A stretch of 64,000 nucleotides of DNA from Chania multitudinisentens RB-25 (GCF_000520015.2 NZ_CP007044.2:868001-932000), one strand, 5' to 3'. Counted from the stretch's first letter, positions 52,713 through 61,630 are shown. Notes: generated from the letters alone by a model not told the origin. Program-made: numbers and translations.

Positions 52713-52803
52713 TTATCCATTAAATTTATTCAACATGGCTGACGCAAGATATGATCGCAAGCGAATGCGTATACGACTTAACCGAAAATGTTTGGTTAAA
52801 TAT

Positions 52804-52834
52804 ATTCAAATTTTGAATGTATCAGGATTAATCC
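52804..52834. promoter_or_regulatory. two palindromes upstream of yieE
   Basis: ATTCAAA-T-TTTGAAT (52804-52818) and GGATTAATCC (52825-52834) are both perfect palindromes in an AT-rich stretch about 85-110 bases before yieE. A further hairpin GGTTCAG/CTGAACC (52878-52904) lies directly before the Shine-Dalgarno. Regulator unknown. Confidence 0.4.
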
Positions 52835-52916
52835 ATATTTTATTAATGAAAATTACTCGCATTATGCCTAATCTAGCGGTTCAGTTTTTTTATAAACCTG
52901 AACCATGGAGCGCATC

Positions 52917-53633
52917 ATGCCTTGTCACTTCATTCGATGGGACACAACCTCGGAGAGTGTGAACCCCCATCGGTTATCCCAAGATCTGGTAGAGAAAACG
53001 CAGCGTTTTTCCATTAAACGCCGCAAGCGTTTTCTACAGGGCCGGATCCTGCTGGCCGAAATGATGTTTTATTTGTATGGCATGCGGATTCTGCCCTCCA
53101 TCATCACTTCGCCCACAGGGCGGCCTTGTTTTACCGACCACCATTTACCCGATTTCAGCCTGGCTTATGCAGGCAATACGGTAGGGGTCTTACTGAGCCT
53201 TGAAGGTAAAGTTGGGCTGGATATTGAAGTGATGCGCGCACGTAGCCGTAATCTGCAACATCAGTATCAATCTCTTACTGAGAATACCTGGGTCGCTGCA
53301 CAACCAGACCGGCTGGAGGCAGAAACGCAGCTTTGGAGTATTCGCCAATGTGTACTGAAACTTTCCGGTTTGGGTAATGATGGGCAAGGAACGCTGCATA
53401 TGCACCCTTTTTCCGGGCATTTACGCTCTCATACCACACCGAATGTGCATGTTATGAGCGATAGTGAGGAATACTTGAGTTGGGCCTGCGCACGCGAACC
53501 TGAATTGGAGCGCTTGATTTGCTGGCACTATGACAGTGAACGAGGGCTACAAAAATGTGCTGAAATATCATCACGTACCCCCTCAGCTTCAGCACACTTT
53601 CTGAAATTGACCAGCCTGGCAACGATACGGTGA
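52917..53633 (+). CDS. yieE: phosphopantetheinyl-transferase superfamily protein YieE
   Basis: A 238-residue Sfp/AcpT-fold protein. RRKRFLQGRILLAEM, TGRPCF and VGLDIEV (D102, E104) match the family, the latter being metal ligands. However, the W-x-x-K-E-A-x-x-K helix reads WSIRQCVLK: the catalytic/metal Glu is Gln (Q144) and the preceding Lys is Arg, with K148 kept, and the usual SHS substrate motif reads YAG. It may be inactive or have another role. GGAG at 52907-52910 supports ATG 52917 over 52905. Followed by chrR, the E. coli yieE-yieF order. Confidence 0.85.
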   Translation: MPCHFIRWDTTSESVNPHRLSQDLVEKTQRFSIKRRKRFLQGRILLAEMMFYLYGMRILPSIITSPTGRPCFTDHHLPDFSLAYAGNTVGVLLSLEGKVGLDIEVMRARSRNLQHQYQSLTENTWVAAQPDRLEAETQLWSIRQCVLKLSGLGNDGQGTLHMHPFSGHLRSHTTPNVHVMSDSEEYLSWACAREPELERLICWHYDSERGLQKCAEISSRTPSASAHFLKLTSLATIR

Positions 53634-53881
53634 AACATCCGATTTAATTTTTTTCTATGGCGAAATGTACGAAATAAAACTTTTTTTAACAAATTAATTC
53701 CTACATAAAATTGTAAAAACAGATAAATATGCAAAACCACTCTGTTATCTGTTGAATATTTATCCTACTATTTGCCGGATATTCTATACACCTCCGTTTT
53801 CCAGACAGCAGCATTGTTGGCTGTGGTTTACACTCTGGTAGGTATAGATCTGAACAGGTTCATTAAAAGAGATAATCACAT

Positions 53882-54448
53882 ATGTCAGAGCAAACACTAA
53901 AAATCGTCACTTTGCTGGGCAGCCTGCGTAAAAATTCTTACAACGCCATGGTTGCCCGCAGTTTACCCAAACTGGCACCGCATGGCGTAACCATTGAAGC
54001 ACTTCCCTCTATCCGTGATATTCCTCTTTACGATGCTGACTTGCAGCAAGAAGATGGGTTTCCCATCACGGTTGAAGCCATTGCAGAGCAAATCCGCCAG
54101 GCGGATGGCGTGATTATCGTTACGCCAGAGTATAACTATTCAGTTCCCGGCGGCCTGAAAAATGCTATCGATTGGCTCTCCCGTTTGCCCAATCAACCTC
54201 TGGCGGGTAAGCCAGTGGCTATTCAGACCAGCTCCATGGGGCCGATTGGTGGTGCGCGTTGCCAGTATCACTTGCGCCAAATCCTGGTTTTCCTTGATGC
54301 GATGGTCATGAACAAACCCGAGTTTATGGGGGGAGTGATCCAAAACAAGGTTGATGAACAAGCGGGAGAGTTGGTAGAACAAGGTACGCTGGATTTTCTG
54401 ACAGGCCAGTTATCGGCGTTTAGCGATTATATTCGCCGCGTGAAGTAA
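53882..54448 (+). CDS. chrR: NAD(P)H-dependent FMN reductase / chromate and quinone reductase
   Basis: A 188-residue flavodoxin-like reductase close to E. coli ChrR (YieF), which reduces quinones and chromate and guards against oxidative stress. The FMN phosphate loop GSLRKNSYN, the PEYNYSVPGGLKNAIDWLSR flavin-binding segment, and TSSMGPIGGARCQYHLRQ are nearly as in E. coli. A 248-base AT-rich gap upstream presumably holds its promoter. It is followed by an exported hydrolase-fold gene. Confidence 0.95.
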   Translation: MSEQTLKIVTLLGSLRKNSYNAMVARSLPKLAPHGVTIEALPSIRDIPLYDADLQQEDGFPITVEAIAEQIRQADGVIIVTPEYNYSVPGGLKNAIDWLSRLPNQPLAGKPVAIQTSSMGPIGGARCQYHLRQILVFLDAMVMNKPEFMGGVIQNKVDEQAGELVEQGTLDFLTGQLSAFSDYIRRVK

Positions 54449-54534
54449 AGCACCCTTGCACAAAAACAGGAAGGTGAGCATTCATAGCAAAAGCCACCTT
54501 CAAAAACATAATAGAAAACAAAGTTACACTATCT

Positions 54535-55587
54535 ATGCAATTTTTTATTTTAGCCATGCTTATGGCTTTCAACACCAGTTCATCGTTTGCCGAAGAAATG
54601 CGTTACCCTGCCGGAGAAGAGCCGGTAGAACTTCCCGCGCACAATTCACTGAATGCGCAATTGCCCCGGTCGGTACATAGCCTGGAAGATAAAAAGACGG
54701 AAGCCATGTCTTTATATCTGACACTGATGCGCGAAGATGAGCGGAACATCTGGGCTCCTTACCAGTTGGCCGCTTCCTCAGCAGAAAAAGGCCAGACCGA
54801 GCTTGCGGAGCGCTACCTGCAACTAAGCGCTAAACGAGGGTTGTGGTATTACTATAATCTGCTGGAAGACAGCGCATTTAATAGCATTCAGCAAGGTAAT
54901 ACCTATCGCTCCATCCTCGCCACCACCAAGGCCCGCCATCAACAATATGCTTCACAGTTTGAAGGCAAAGCCTATTACACCGTTCCTAGTGGCGATCCCC
55001 CTTCAGGAGGTTGGCCGACCGTCATCTATCTGCACGCTTACGGTCAAGCCGCCGCCATCAACCCCGAAGCTCGGTTGCTGTTTGCGGCGGCCGGAGTAGC
55101 CTACATTGAGCTGAATGGCACCCAGATGTTGGCAGAGAAAAGCTTCCGCTGGTCAAACTACAGCGACGAAAGTACCCAAAGCGCTATTCAGCGTGCTCTG
55201 AAAACGTTAACACCAGCGCTGAAACTCAACTCTAATCAAGTATTTCTGACCGCTCGCGGGCAAGGTGCACTGCATGCTGCCAATCTGATGGCAAAGTACC
55301 CGCAGTTTTATGCCGGTGCTTTGCTGATTGCCCCAAACGGGGAAATCAGCCCTGTGCAACATTCACTGGCAGAAAACAAACGGATTATGATCGCGTATTA
55401 TGATCGGCAAAATTTCAACGCTCAGGCATTGGCGCTGCATTTTGCCGATCTGTTCGACGAAAAGAATCAGGTTGAAACCGAACACTTTGCCCAAACAGAT
55501 GAGGAGCTTGGTGGCTGGCATAAACGTTTTAACCAACCCTTACTCTGGATGATAGGTAAAGCCTCTCATGCTTCGCCAGAGGCCTGA
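54535..55587 (+). CDS. exported alpha/beta-hydrolase-fold protein lacking the nucleophile
   Basis: A 350-residue protein with a signal peptide ending FAEE near residue 20. Residues about 40-110 show TPR/Sel1-like helices (WAPYQLAASSAEKGQTELAERYLQLSAKRG). An alpha/beta-hydrolase-like domain follows (WPTVIYLHAYGQAA, TARGQGALHAANLMAKYP). In the nucleophile elbow, Gly (G242) stands where Ser is expected, so it is probably a non-catalytic or altered hydrolase. Family not recognised. It lies 86 bases after chrR and shares a terminator with convergent adeP. Confidence 0.75.
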   Translation: MQFFILAMLMAFNTSSSFAEEMRYPAGEEPVELPAHNSLNAQLPRSVHSLEDKKTEAMSLYLTLMREDERNIWAPYQLAASSAEKGQTELAERYLQLSAKRGLWYYYNLLEDSAFNSIQQGNTYRSILATTKARHQQYASQFEGKAYYTVPSGDPPSGGWPTVIYLHAYGQAAAINPEARLLFAAAGVAYIELNGTQMLAEKSFRWSNYSDESTQSAIQRALKTLTPALKLNSNQVFLTARGQGALHAANLMAKYPQFYAGALLIAPNGEISPVQHSLAENKRIMIAYYDRQNFNAQALALHFADLFDEKNQVETEHFAQTDEELGGWHKRFNQPLLWMIGKASHASPEA

Positions 55588-55592
55588 AAACG

Positions 55593-55622
55593 AAAGAGGC
55601 CAGTCGGTAAACTGGCCTCTTT
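55593..55622. terminator. bidirectional terminator between the hydrolase-fold gene and adeP
   Basis: AAAGAGGCCAGT and ACTGGCCTCTTT form a 12-bp perfect stem around CGGTAA between two convergent stop codons, with A/T runs on both flanks. Confidence 0.85.
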
Positions 55623-55626
55623 AAGA

Positions 55627-56964
55627 TCAATGTCCGTCAACAAACACGATTTTAAGCACAAATAACAGCGCTACCACGATCACGCATGGGCTGATTTCGC
55701 GCCAGCGGCCCGTGCCGAGCTTCATCACACAATAAGAGATAAAGCCCAGCGCAATGCCCTCGGTAATTGAGAAACTGAAAGGCATCATCGCGGCAGTAAC
55801 AAAGGCAGGAACCGCCTCGGTCATATCTTCCCATTTTACACGTGCCAGGCTGGAGGTCATCAGCACCCCCACGTAGATCAAGGCACCAGCGGCGGCATAA
55901 GCCGGTACCATCCCCGCCAATGGAGACAAAAAGATCACCAGCAGGAATAAAATCCCCACCACCACAGCGGTGAGGCCGGTACGGCCACCAACAGAAACGC
56001 CGGAGGAGCTTTCGATATAGGCCGTTACAGAAGAAGTCCCGATGAACGACCCCGCCACAGAGCTGATACTGTCAACATACAGCGCCTGCTTCATGCGCGG
56101 GAATTTACCTTTATCATCCGTCAACCCGGCTTTATCGGTCACACCAATCAAGGTACCGGAAGAATCAAACAGGTTAACCAGCATAAAGGAGAAGATCACC
56201 CCTGCCAGGCCAAGATTCAGCGCCCCCATCAAATCCACCTGCCCCACCACAGAAGTGATATCCGGCGGCATGGAGAATACGCCGCCATACTTCACGTCAC
56301 CCAGCAGCCAGCCGATCAGCGTGGTCACAATGATGGAAACCAACACCGCGGCATGGATGTTGCGCGAAGCCAGCACCGCAATAATAAAGAAGCCCAACGC
56401 CCCCAGCAGCACACTGTGTGAGGTCAGATTACCGACCGTCACCAGCGTATCCGGGTTGGCTACCACGATACCGGCATTTTTCAGCCCCATCATGGCGATA
56501 AACAAACCGATACCGCTGGTAATCCCCACTCGCAGGCTGAGGGGGATATTGGCAATCATCCAATAACGGATACGGAACACCGTCAGCAACAGGAAACCAA
56601 CCGCTCCCCAGAAGATGGCCCCCATGCCGACCTGCCATGAAATCCCCATAGCGCCCACCACCACAAATGCGAAGAAGGCATTCAGGCCCATGGCAGGAGC
56701 CAACGCAACAGGCAGATTAGCCAACAAACCCATAAAAATACTGCCGAAAGCAGCGATCAGGCAGGTGGTCACAAATACCGCCCGAGTATCCATGCCCGCA
56801 ACGCCCAGAATTTGGGGGTTAACGAACACGATGTACACCATGGTTAAAAAAGTCGTCATACCGGCAATCATTTCTGTACGTGCCGTCGTACCATGCTGCT
56901 TGAGCTGAAACACACGCTCAAGCAGGCCTTGTTTAGCATCAAGGCTAATATCTGGTTTACTCAT
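55627..56964 (-). CDS. adeP: adenine permease AdeP
   Basis: A 445-residue NCS2-type (AzgA-like) purine:H+ symporter with about 12-14 helices. Visible hallmarks: GMTTFLTMVYIVFVNPQIL, APAMGLNAFFAF, LFDSSGTLIGV and TSSVTAYIESSSGVSVGGRTGL. E. coli AdeP (YieG) imports adenine and sits beside yieH, as here. The upstream gap contains a 13-14-base direct repeat of CCGGTTTTTTTCA (57041-57054, 57066-57078) of unknown role; no clear PurR box was found. Confidence 0.95.
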   Translation of the reverse strand: MSKPDISLDAKQGLLERVFQLKQHGTTARTEMIAGMTTFLTMVYIVFVNPQILGVAGMDTRAVFVTTCLIAAFGSIFMGLLANLPVALAPAMGLNAFFAFVVVGAMGISWQVGMGAIFWGAVGFLLLTVFRIRYWMIANIPLSLRVGITSGIGLFIAMMGLKNAGIVVANPDTLVTVGNLTSHSVLLGALGFFIIAVLASRNIHAAVLVSIIVTTLIGWLLGDVKYGGVFSMPPDITSVVGQVDLMGALNLGLAGVIFSFMLVNLFDSSGTLIGVTDKAGLTDDKGKFPRMKQALYVDSISSVAGSFIGTSSVTAYIESSSGVSVGGRTGLTAVVVGILFLLVIFLSPLAGMVPAYAAAGALIYVGVLMTSSLARVKWEDMTEAVPAFVTAAMMPFSFSITEGIALGFISYCVMKLGTGRWREISPCVIVVALLFVLKIVFVDGH

Positions 56965-57189
56965 TATAGAATTCCGAAGAGAGAGAATGGGCTATCAGTT
57001 GTTATCCTATAACAAAGTGTAAGATTTTTTGATTTCGTTCACCGGTTTTTTTCACCTTCTTTGTGGCCGGTTTTTTCAACAAATTGTATTTACTGGTATT
57101 TGTCACTAATAACGTATTATAGGGTCGCAATCCTGTGTGAACCGGTTACAGTGACAGCAGTCATGGCTTAACTGAGGATCTTTGCCCCA

Positions 57190-57855
57190 ATGAATCAGGT
57201 TGAATGTGTTTTATTTGATTGCGACGGCACACTGGTAGACAGCGAAGTGCTGTGTAGCAAAGCGTATGTCCATATGTTTGCTCACTACGGCATTACGCTT
57301 TCGCTAGAAGAAGTATTCAAAGAATTCAAAGGAATAAAACTGTACGAAATTATTGAAAAGGTTAATGCCAAGCAAGGTGTGAATTTACCGGCCAGTGAAC
57401 TGGAGCCGGTCTACCGCCAGGAAGTCGCACGCCTGTTTGATGCCGAACTGCAACCCATCGCGGGCGCACGCGAACTGCTGGCGCAGATGAAAGTCCCGAT
57501 GTGTACCGTTTCCAATGGCCCGGTGAGCAAAATGCAGCATTCACTGGGGCTGACCAATATGCTGTCCTATTTTGATGATCGGCTGTTTAGCAGCTACGAC
57601 ATTCAGCGCTGGAAGCCCGATCCTGCCATTGTGTTCCACGCCGCGCAGCAAATGCAGGTTCCCGTAGAGCGTTGCATCCTGGTGGATGATTCCGCAGCGG
57701 GCGCTCAGGCAGGCATTGCTGCCGGGATCCCGGTGTTTTATTTTTGCGCCGACCCGCACAATAAGCCGATCGAACACCCATTGGTAACCATGTTTGACGA
57801 TCTGGCACAGTTGCCAGCGCTGTGGCAACAACGCGGCTGGCAGCTGACGCGTTAA
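57190..57855 (+). CDS. yieH: HAD phosphatase YieH (6-phosphogluconate phosphatase)
   Basis: A 221-residue HAD hydrolase of the beta-phosphoglucomutase-like group. Motif I LFDCDGTLVDSE, motif II TVSNGP, motif III Lys in RWKPDP, motif IV LVDDSAAG. E. coli YieH hydrolyses 6-phosphogluconate and other sugar phosphates. It is divergent from adeP and converges with the ccdAB module. Confidence 0.94.
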   Translation: MNQVECVLFDCDGTLVDSEVLCSKAYVHMFAHYGITLSLEEVFKEFKGIKLYEIIEKVNAKQGVNLPASELEPVYRQEVARLFDAELQPIAGARELLAQMKVPMCTVSNGPVSKMQHSLGLTNMLSYFDDRLFSSYDIQRWKPDPAIVFHAAQQMQVPVERCILVDDSAAGAQAGIAAGIPVFYFCADPHNKPIEHPLVTMFDDLAQLPALWQQRGWQLTR

Positions 57856-57915
57856 GAACATCACCGGCCTGTGGCTACGTGGGGATCTGGCTTATGCTTT
57901 GAGTCCGATCAGCCT

Positions 57916-58239
57916 TCAAACGTTGGTGATAATGGCATCAAGTGCTGAAATAATTTCATCTCTTGATAAGGCGATGTTGCAGATAAAATCTGATTTATTG
58001 ATTTTTTTAATATCTAAAAACGTTATTGCGGGAGCAAATATATAAAAACTTTCATTATTGATGACAATCTGAGGGGTGATTCTTTTTTGGTTGAGACTGA
58101 GCTCTTTTTTAGAGACCAGCGGTACAATGATTCTGGCCGTTAACTCATCAAAATAATCATTTTGAATAATCATATAAAGTGGCCAAAGCTTATTGGTTTT
58201 GGCCGAAGGATTGCGGTATACGTCGAATTGCTTCGGCAT
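57916..58239 (-). CDS. ccdB: CcdB-family toxin
   Basis: A 107-residue toxin of the CcdB/MazF fold. QFDVYRNPS at the start, LTARIIVPLVSK in the middle and a C-terminal ALDAIITNV match the gyrase-poison family (F plasmid CcdB ends near WGI; that Trp is not conserved here). Lower GC than its neighbours. Its ATG overlaps the ccdA stop by one base. Gyrase targeting is family knowledge and may not hold for this divergent member. Confidence 0.88.
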   Translation of the reverse strand: MPKQFDVYRNPSAKTNKLWPLYMIIQNDYFDELTARIIVPLVSKKELSLNQKRITPQIVINNESFYIFAPAITFLDIKKINKSDFICNIALSRDEIISALDAIITNV

Positions 58240-58487
58240 TACAGGCTCCCAAAAAAATCATCATCTGAGAGCATTCCCGCTTTCTCCATGAATAGATTCA
58301 TCGCCTGAATATCTGCTTTCTCTTTCTCTCGTTCGTTCTTTTTGGCTTCTATAGCCTGCGCCAAAAGCCTATCCAGCGTAGCCGAGAGATTCATATCCAT
58401 ACTACGCGCCGCATCAACCAATGAAGCTGTCAGGTATACATTAGTGCTTCGCTTAGCACTGTGACGGCGAGTGATTGCTGTACTCAT
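58239..58487 (-). CDS. ccdA: CcdA-family antitoxin
   Basis: An 82-residue antitoxin with a ribbon-helix-helix N-terminus (STNVYLTASLVDAARSMDMNLSATLDRLL) and a flexible acidic C-terminus (MEKAGMLSDDDFFGSL) that would wrap the toxin. AGGA nine bases upstream supports ATG 58487; open codons continue to 58508. It is transcribed before ccdB and likely autoregulates the operon. Confidence 0.88.
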   Translation of the reverse strand: MSTAITRRHSAKRSTNVYLTASLVDAARSMDMNLSATLDRLLAQAIEAKKNEREKEKADIQAMNLFMEKAGMLSDDDFFGSL

Positions 58488-58538
58488 GGTGTTCATTCCT
58501 ATGCGCATAACGATGAAAAAACAATCAAGTTTCTTACT

Positions 58539-59441
58539 TCATTCATGCATCAGGCATTGTATCGGTTCTGTCACAGTAACAATTTCCGCCTGCAACCAAT
58601 CCTGAAAATAGCGTACACGCGGCAGTTCCCGTTTGCCGGGTGGGATTTCCAACCAGTAGCCGTTGGTGCTTTTCAGCTCCAACGGTGAAAGCAGCGCCAG
58701 CAAACCACTTTGCAATTCATTGCGAATCATCATTTTATCCAGCACCGCATAGCCCGCACCGGTAATACAGGCATTGATCACCTGATCCTGCGTGCTGAAT
58801 TCCAACCCACCCTGCTCTTGCACTTCTGTACGCCCAGCCGCCGCCAACCAGCGTTGCCAGGTATCCATGCGGCTATCGCCATTGAGAATATGTAATTGCG
58901 GCTGCGTATTTAACGGGGGAAATACGCCGTTAATCATCAACAATGGGCTACCCACCAGCACCAGCTGCTCATGGCACAACCACTCTCCGCCAAAACTCTC
59001 TGCCAGTGCGCCAAAACGCACCGCACAGTCAAAATCGCAGTATTTTTGCCGCGCTTCACTGATCAAGGCGATCTGCAATTGGCTGTTACGCCGGCGCAGC
59101 ATCACTAAGCGCGGCGCCAGCCAACGCGTGGCGAAAGTAGGGGCTATCTGCAACCGCAGATGCTGTAAAGGATTGTGTAACTGCACATGGCGCACGCCTT
59201 CTTCCAGAATATCCAACGATTGCCGTACCACCGGTAGTAACAGCATGGCATCCTGAGTCAATACCAACCCACTGTGGCTGCGCACAAACAGTAACTTACC
59301 GAGAAACTCTTCCAACTGTTTCATCTGGCGGCTGGCAGCGCTTTGGGTGATAAACAGGGCTTCCGCTGCTTTACTGAAACTCAGCGTTCGGCAGGTTTCT
59401 TCAAATACACGCAACATGCTAAGTGATGGGAGCTTTCTCAT
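58539..59441 (-). CDS. LysR-family transcriptional regulator
   Basis: A 300-residue LTTR. Residues about 5-65 are the winged helix (SLSMLRVFEETCRTLSFSKAAEALFITQSAASRQMKQLEEFLG); the rest is the effector-binding domain with APTFATRWLAPRL and DCAVRFG, of the GcvA-like subgroup. AGGAG points to the second ATG of a pair (59441). It is divergent from an MFS transporter that leads an aldehyde-metabolism operon, its likely target. Confidence 0.92.
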   Translation of the reverse strand: MRKLPSLSMLRVFEETCRTLSFSKAAEALFITQSAASRQMKQLEEFLGKLLFVRSHSGLVLTQDAMLLLPVVRQSLDILEEGVRHVQLHNPLQHLRLQIAPTFATRWLAPRLVMLRRRNSQLQIALISEARQKYCDFDCAVRFGALAESFGGEWLCHEQLVLVGSPLLMINGVFPPLNTQPQLHILNGDSRMDTWQRWLAAAGRTEVQEQGGLEFSTQDQVINACITGAGYAVLDKMMIRNELQSGLLALLSPLELKSTNGYWLEIPPGKRELPRVRYFQDWLQAEIVTVTEPIQCLMHE

Positions 59442-59545
59442 CATTAACTCCTGCATTGGGCATTTTGTTGGTTATTTGTTATCAATTTGCTGCATTTCAT
59501 TACCGCCCTCAGCGTTTATTTCCCTAAAATCAGAAGCCGATCACA

Positions 59546-59579
59546 TGCGTTTTTCTCTGAAGGGTATGACTAAAACGCA
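59546..59579. promoter_or_regulatory. inverted repeat in the LysR-MFS divergent region
   Basis: TGCGTTTT (59546-59553) and AAAACGCA (59572-59579) are perfect inverted repeats in the 296-base divergent gap. LTTR sites are normally T-N11-A dyads, so this wider dyad is only a candidate operator. Confidence 0.4.
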
Positions 59580-59645
59580 CTCGCCTCACCTCTCGCCCGC
59601 CGCCATATTGTTAACGTAATTAAAACAAAAAACCAACAACACACC

Positions 59646-59708
59646 TACCCTCAATAGTTCGAGTTGCAGGAAGGCCAACGCACCTGTGGCTTGAAATACA
59701 ACGGGTAT
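59646..59708. repeat. palindromic repeat copy upstream of the MFS gene
   Basis: TACCCTCAATAGTTCGAGTTGCAGG and CACCTGTGGCTTGAAATACAACGGGTATA are the two arms of the dispersed family around a short centre. It ends 30 bases before the MFS start codon. Confidence 0.75.
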
Positions 59709-59737
59709 AAACACCGCTCCAACAGGAGGACGGGCCA

Positions 59738-61096
59738 ATGCAACATTTAACACAGCAACAAATCCGCATGGATGATGTGCCGTTAAACCGTTTCCATCTC
59801 AAAATTGCCGGGCTGACGTTTGGCGCTCACTTCACCGACGGCTATGTGCTCGGCGTTATTGGTTTTGCCCTGGCACAAATTAAACCGCAAATGGGCCTCA
59901 CCCCTTTTTGGGAAGGGATGCTTGGCAGTTCGGCGTTGATTGGGTTGTTTTTCGGCAGCCTGATCCTCGGCTGGATTTCCGATTACATTGGCCGCCAGAA
60001 AATCTTCTGTTTCAGCTTTATCGTCATTACCCTGGCTTCTGCACTACAGTTCTTCGCTACCACACCAGAACAACTCTTCCTGCTGCGGGTGATGGTGGGG
60101 ATTGGGCTAGGAGGGGATTTCTCGGTGGGGCACACCATGTTGGCCGAGTTCTCACCGCGCAAACACCGCGGCGTTTTGCTCGGTTCGTTCAGCGTGATCT
60201 GGACGTTCGGCTACGTTGCCGCTGGTTTCGCCGGACACTTCCTGACGGCATTGGGGCCGGATGCCTGGCGCTGGCTGCTGTCTTCCTCGGCTATACCAGC
60301 CTTCGTCATCCTGCTGATGCGTATCGGCACGCCGGAATCCCCACGCTGGTTGATGGGCAAAGGGCTGCATGAACAAGCGATGGCGATCGTGCATAAACAT
60401 TTTGGCCCAAATGTCCTGTTGATCGATGAAGCCCCGGTGATGTCCAAACAGCGTTTTCTGTCGCTGTTCGGCACCAAATACCGCCGCCGCACCGCGTTCA
60501 ACAGCTTGTTTTTCGTCTGCCTGGTGATCCCGTATTTCGCTATCTACACCTTCCTGCCTTCAATCCTGCAAGTGATGGGGCTGAACCAGAACTTCTCCAC
60601 CGATTTGTTGCTGAACGGCCTGCTGATCGTTGGCGCTTTAATGGGGATTGTACTCACGGTGATTTGTTCACGCCGTGGCTTCCTGATTGGCTCTTTCGTT
60701 TTCCTTGCGGTTTGCCTGGCGATGCTGAGTCTGATCCCTGCCAGCCAGACCGCCTGGCTGATTGCCATCTTTGCCGCCTTCACGCTGGTGATGTCAGCCG
60801 TCAGTAACCTGGTCGGCGTATTCCCGGCGGAAAGCTTCCCCACAGAAGTGCGCTCAATGGGAGTGGGCTTTGCTACCTCGATGAGCCGTTTGGGCTCCGC
60901 CATCGGCACCGGCCTGCTGCCACTGGCGATCGTGCATTACGGCATGCCCACCACGACCGCCATTCTGGCGTTGATTCTGGTAATTGGCGCAATTGTTTCC
61001 ATTGCCTGGGCACCGGAAACCAAAGGTTTGACGCTGGTTGATGCCGCACAGGGCCAACAACCGGTAAACAGCACTTTCGCCGCAACGGCTAAATAA
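59738..61096 (+). CDS. MFS metabolite:H+ symporter
   Basis: A 452-residue major facilitator with 12 predicted helices. The loop 2-3 motif is GWISDYIGRQK and the central motif SPRWLMGKG; the ending PETKG is the sugar-porter/metabolite symporter form. Substrate probably a sugar acid or aromatic acid, judging from family alone. GGAGG precedes ATG 59738. It is the first gene of a forward operon with the fae-like, aldo/keto reductase and aldehyde dehydrogenase genes. Confidence 0.9.
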   Translation: MQHLTQQQIRMDDVPLNRFHLKIAGLTFGAHFTDGYVLGVIGFALAQIKPQMGLTPFWEGMLGSSALIGLFFGSLILGWISDYIGRQKIFCFSFIVITLASALQFFATTPEQLFLLRVMVGIGLGGDFSVGHTMLAEFSPRKHRGVLLGSFSVIWTFGYVAAGFAGHFLTALGPDAWRWLLSSSAIPAFVILLMRIGTPESPRWLMGKGLHEQAMAIVHKHFGPNVLLIDEAPVMSKQRFLSLFGTKYRRRTAFNSLFFVCLVIPYFAIYTFLPSILQVMGLNQNFSTDLLLNGLLIVGALMGIVLTVICSRRGFLIGSFVFLAVCLAMLSLIPASQTAWLIAIFAAFTLVMSAVSNLVGVFPAESFPTEVRSMGVGFATSMSRLGSAIGTGLLPLAIVHYGMPTTTAILALILVIGAIVSIAWAPETKGLTLVDAAQGQQPVNSTFAATAK

Positions 61097-61126
61097 CACT
61101 ATCTTGATGAAAACAGGAGATATTTT

Positions 61127-61630
61127 GTGGAAATGTATATTGGTGAAGGGTTTGCAGGCAACGGGGTGAATGCCTCACATATCAATATCATGATCGGCAC
61201 GCGTAATGGCGTAGTCGGCCAGGCGTTCTCTGCCAGCCTGGCATCCCCCAGCCAAGGCCATTGCCCGTTTATGGTGGTGATCAAACCCAACGTACCCGCC
61301 AAACCGATGACGCTGTACGTCAACAAAGCGGAAATCAGCGGTGAGCTGCACGGCAATGCCACCTGGGGCGCATCGCAGGCCGCGATCGCCAAAGCAGTGA
61401 CCGAAGCGTTGCTGGAAAACATCTTACCCCCAGAAGCCGAAGATGAGTGGTGCATCGTTACCGCCAACTGGGTAAACCCCGGTTGCAATGATATCGACGA
61501 GGTTTACCACAACAACTACCGTGCGTGTACTCAGGCAATCCGTGCGGCGATGGAAAACCTGCCGACGCGCCAGCAGTTAACCCAAGCCTTGCCGCAGTTA
61601 GGTAATCCGTTTTACACCCCAAAAGCCTGA
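61127..61630 (+). CDS. formaldehyde-activating enzyme (Fae) family protein
   Basis: A 167-residue protein of the Fae fold. The N-terminal IGEGFAGNGVNASHINIMIG keeps the catalytic-region His (H18), and KPNVPAKPMTLYVNKAEI matches the conserved Fae core. In methylotrophs Fae condenses formaldehyde with tetrahydromethanopterin; enterobacteria are not known to make that cofactor, so the substrate here is likely a different aldehyde or cofactor. AGGAGA seven bases upstream supports GTG 61127 rather than ATG 61133. Thirty bases from the MFS gene, ten bases before the reductase. Confidence 0.85.
   Translation: MEMYIGEGFAGNGVNASHINIMIGTRNGVVGQAFSASLASPSQGHCPFMVVIKPNVPAKPMTLYVNKAEISGELHGNATWGASQAAIAKAVTEALLENILPPEAEDEWCIVTANWVNPGCNDIDEVYHNNYRACTQAIRAAMENLPTRQQLTQALPQLGNPFYTPKA

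Noticed and set aside
57041..57078. PurR-like site for adeP from the repeated CCGGTTTTTTTCA
   Set aside because: The repeats do not fit the PurR palindrome ACGCAAACGTTTNCNT; left only as an unexplained direct repeat.
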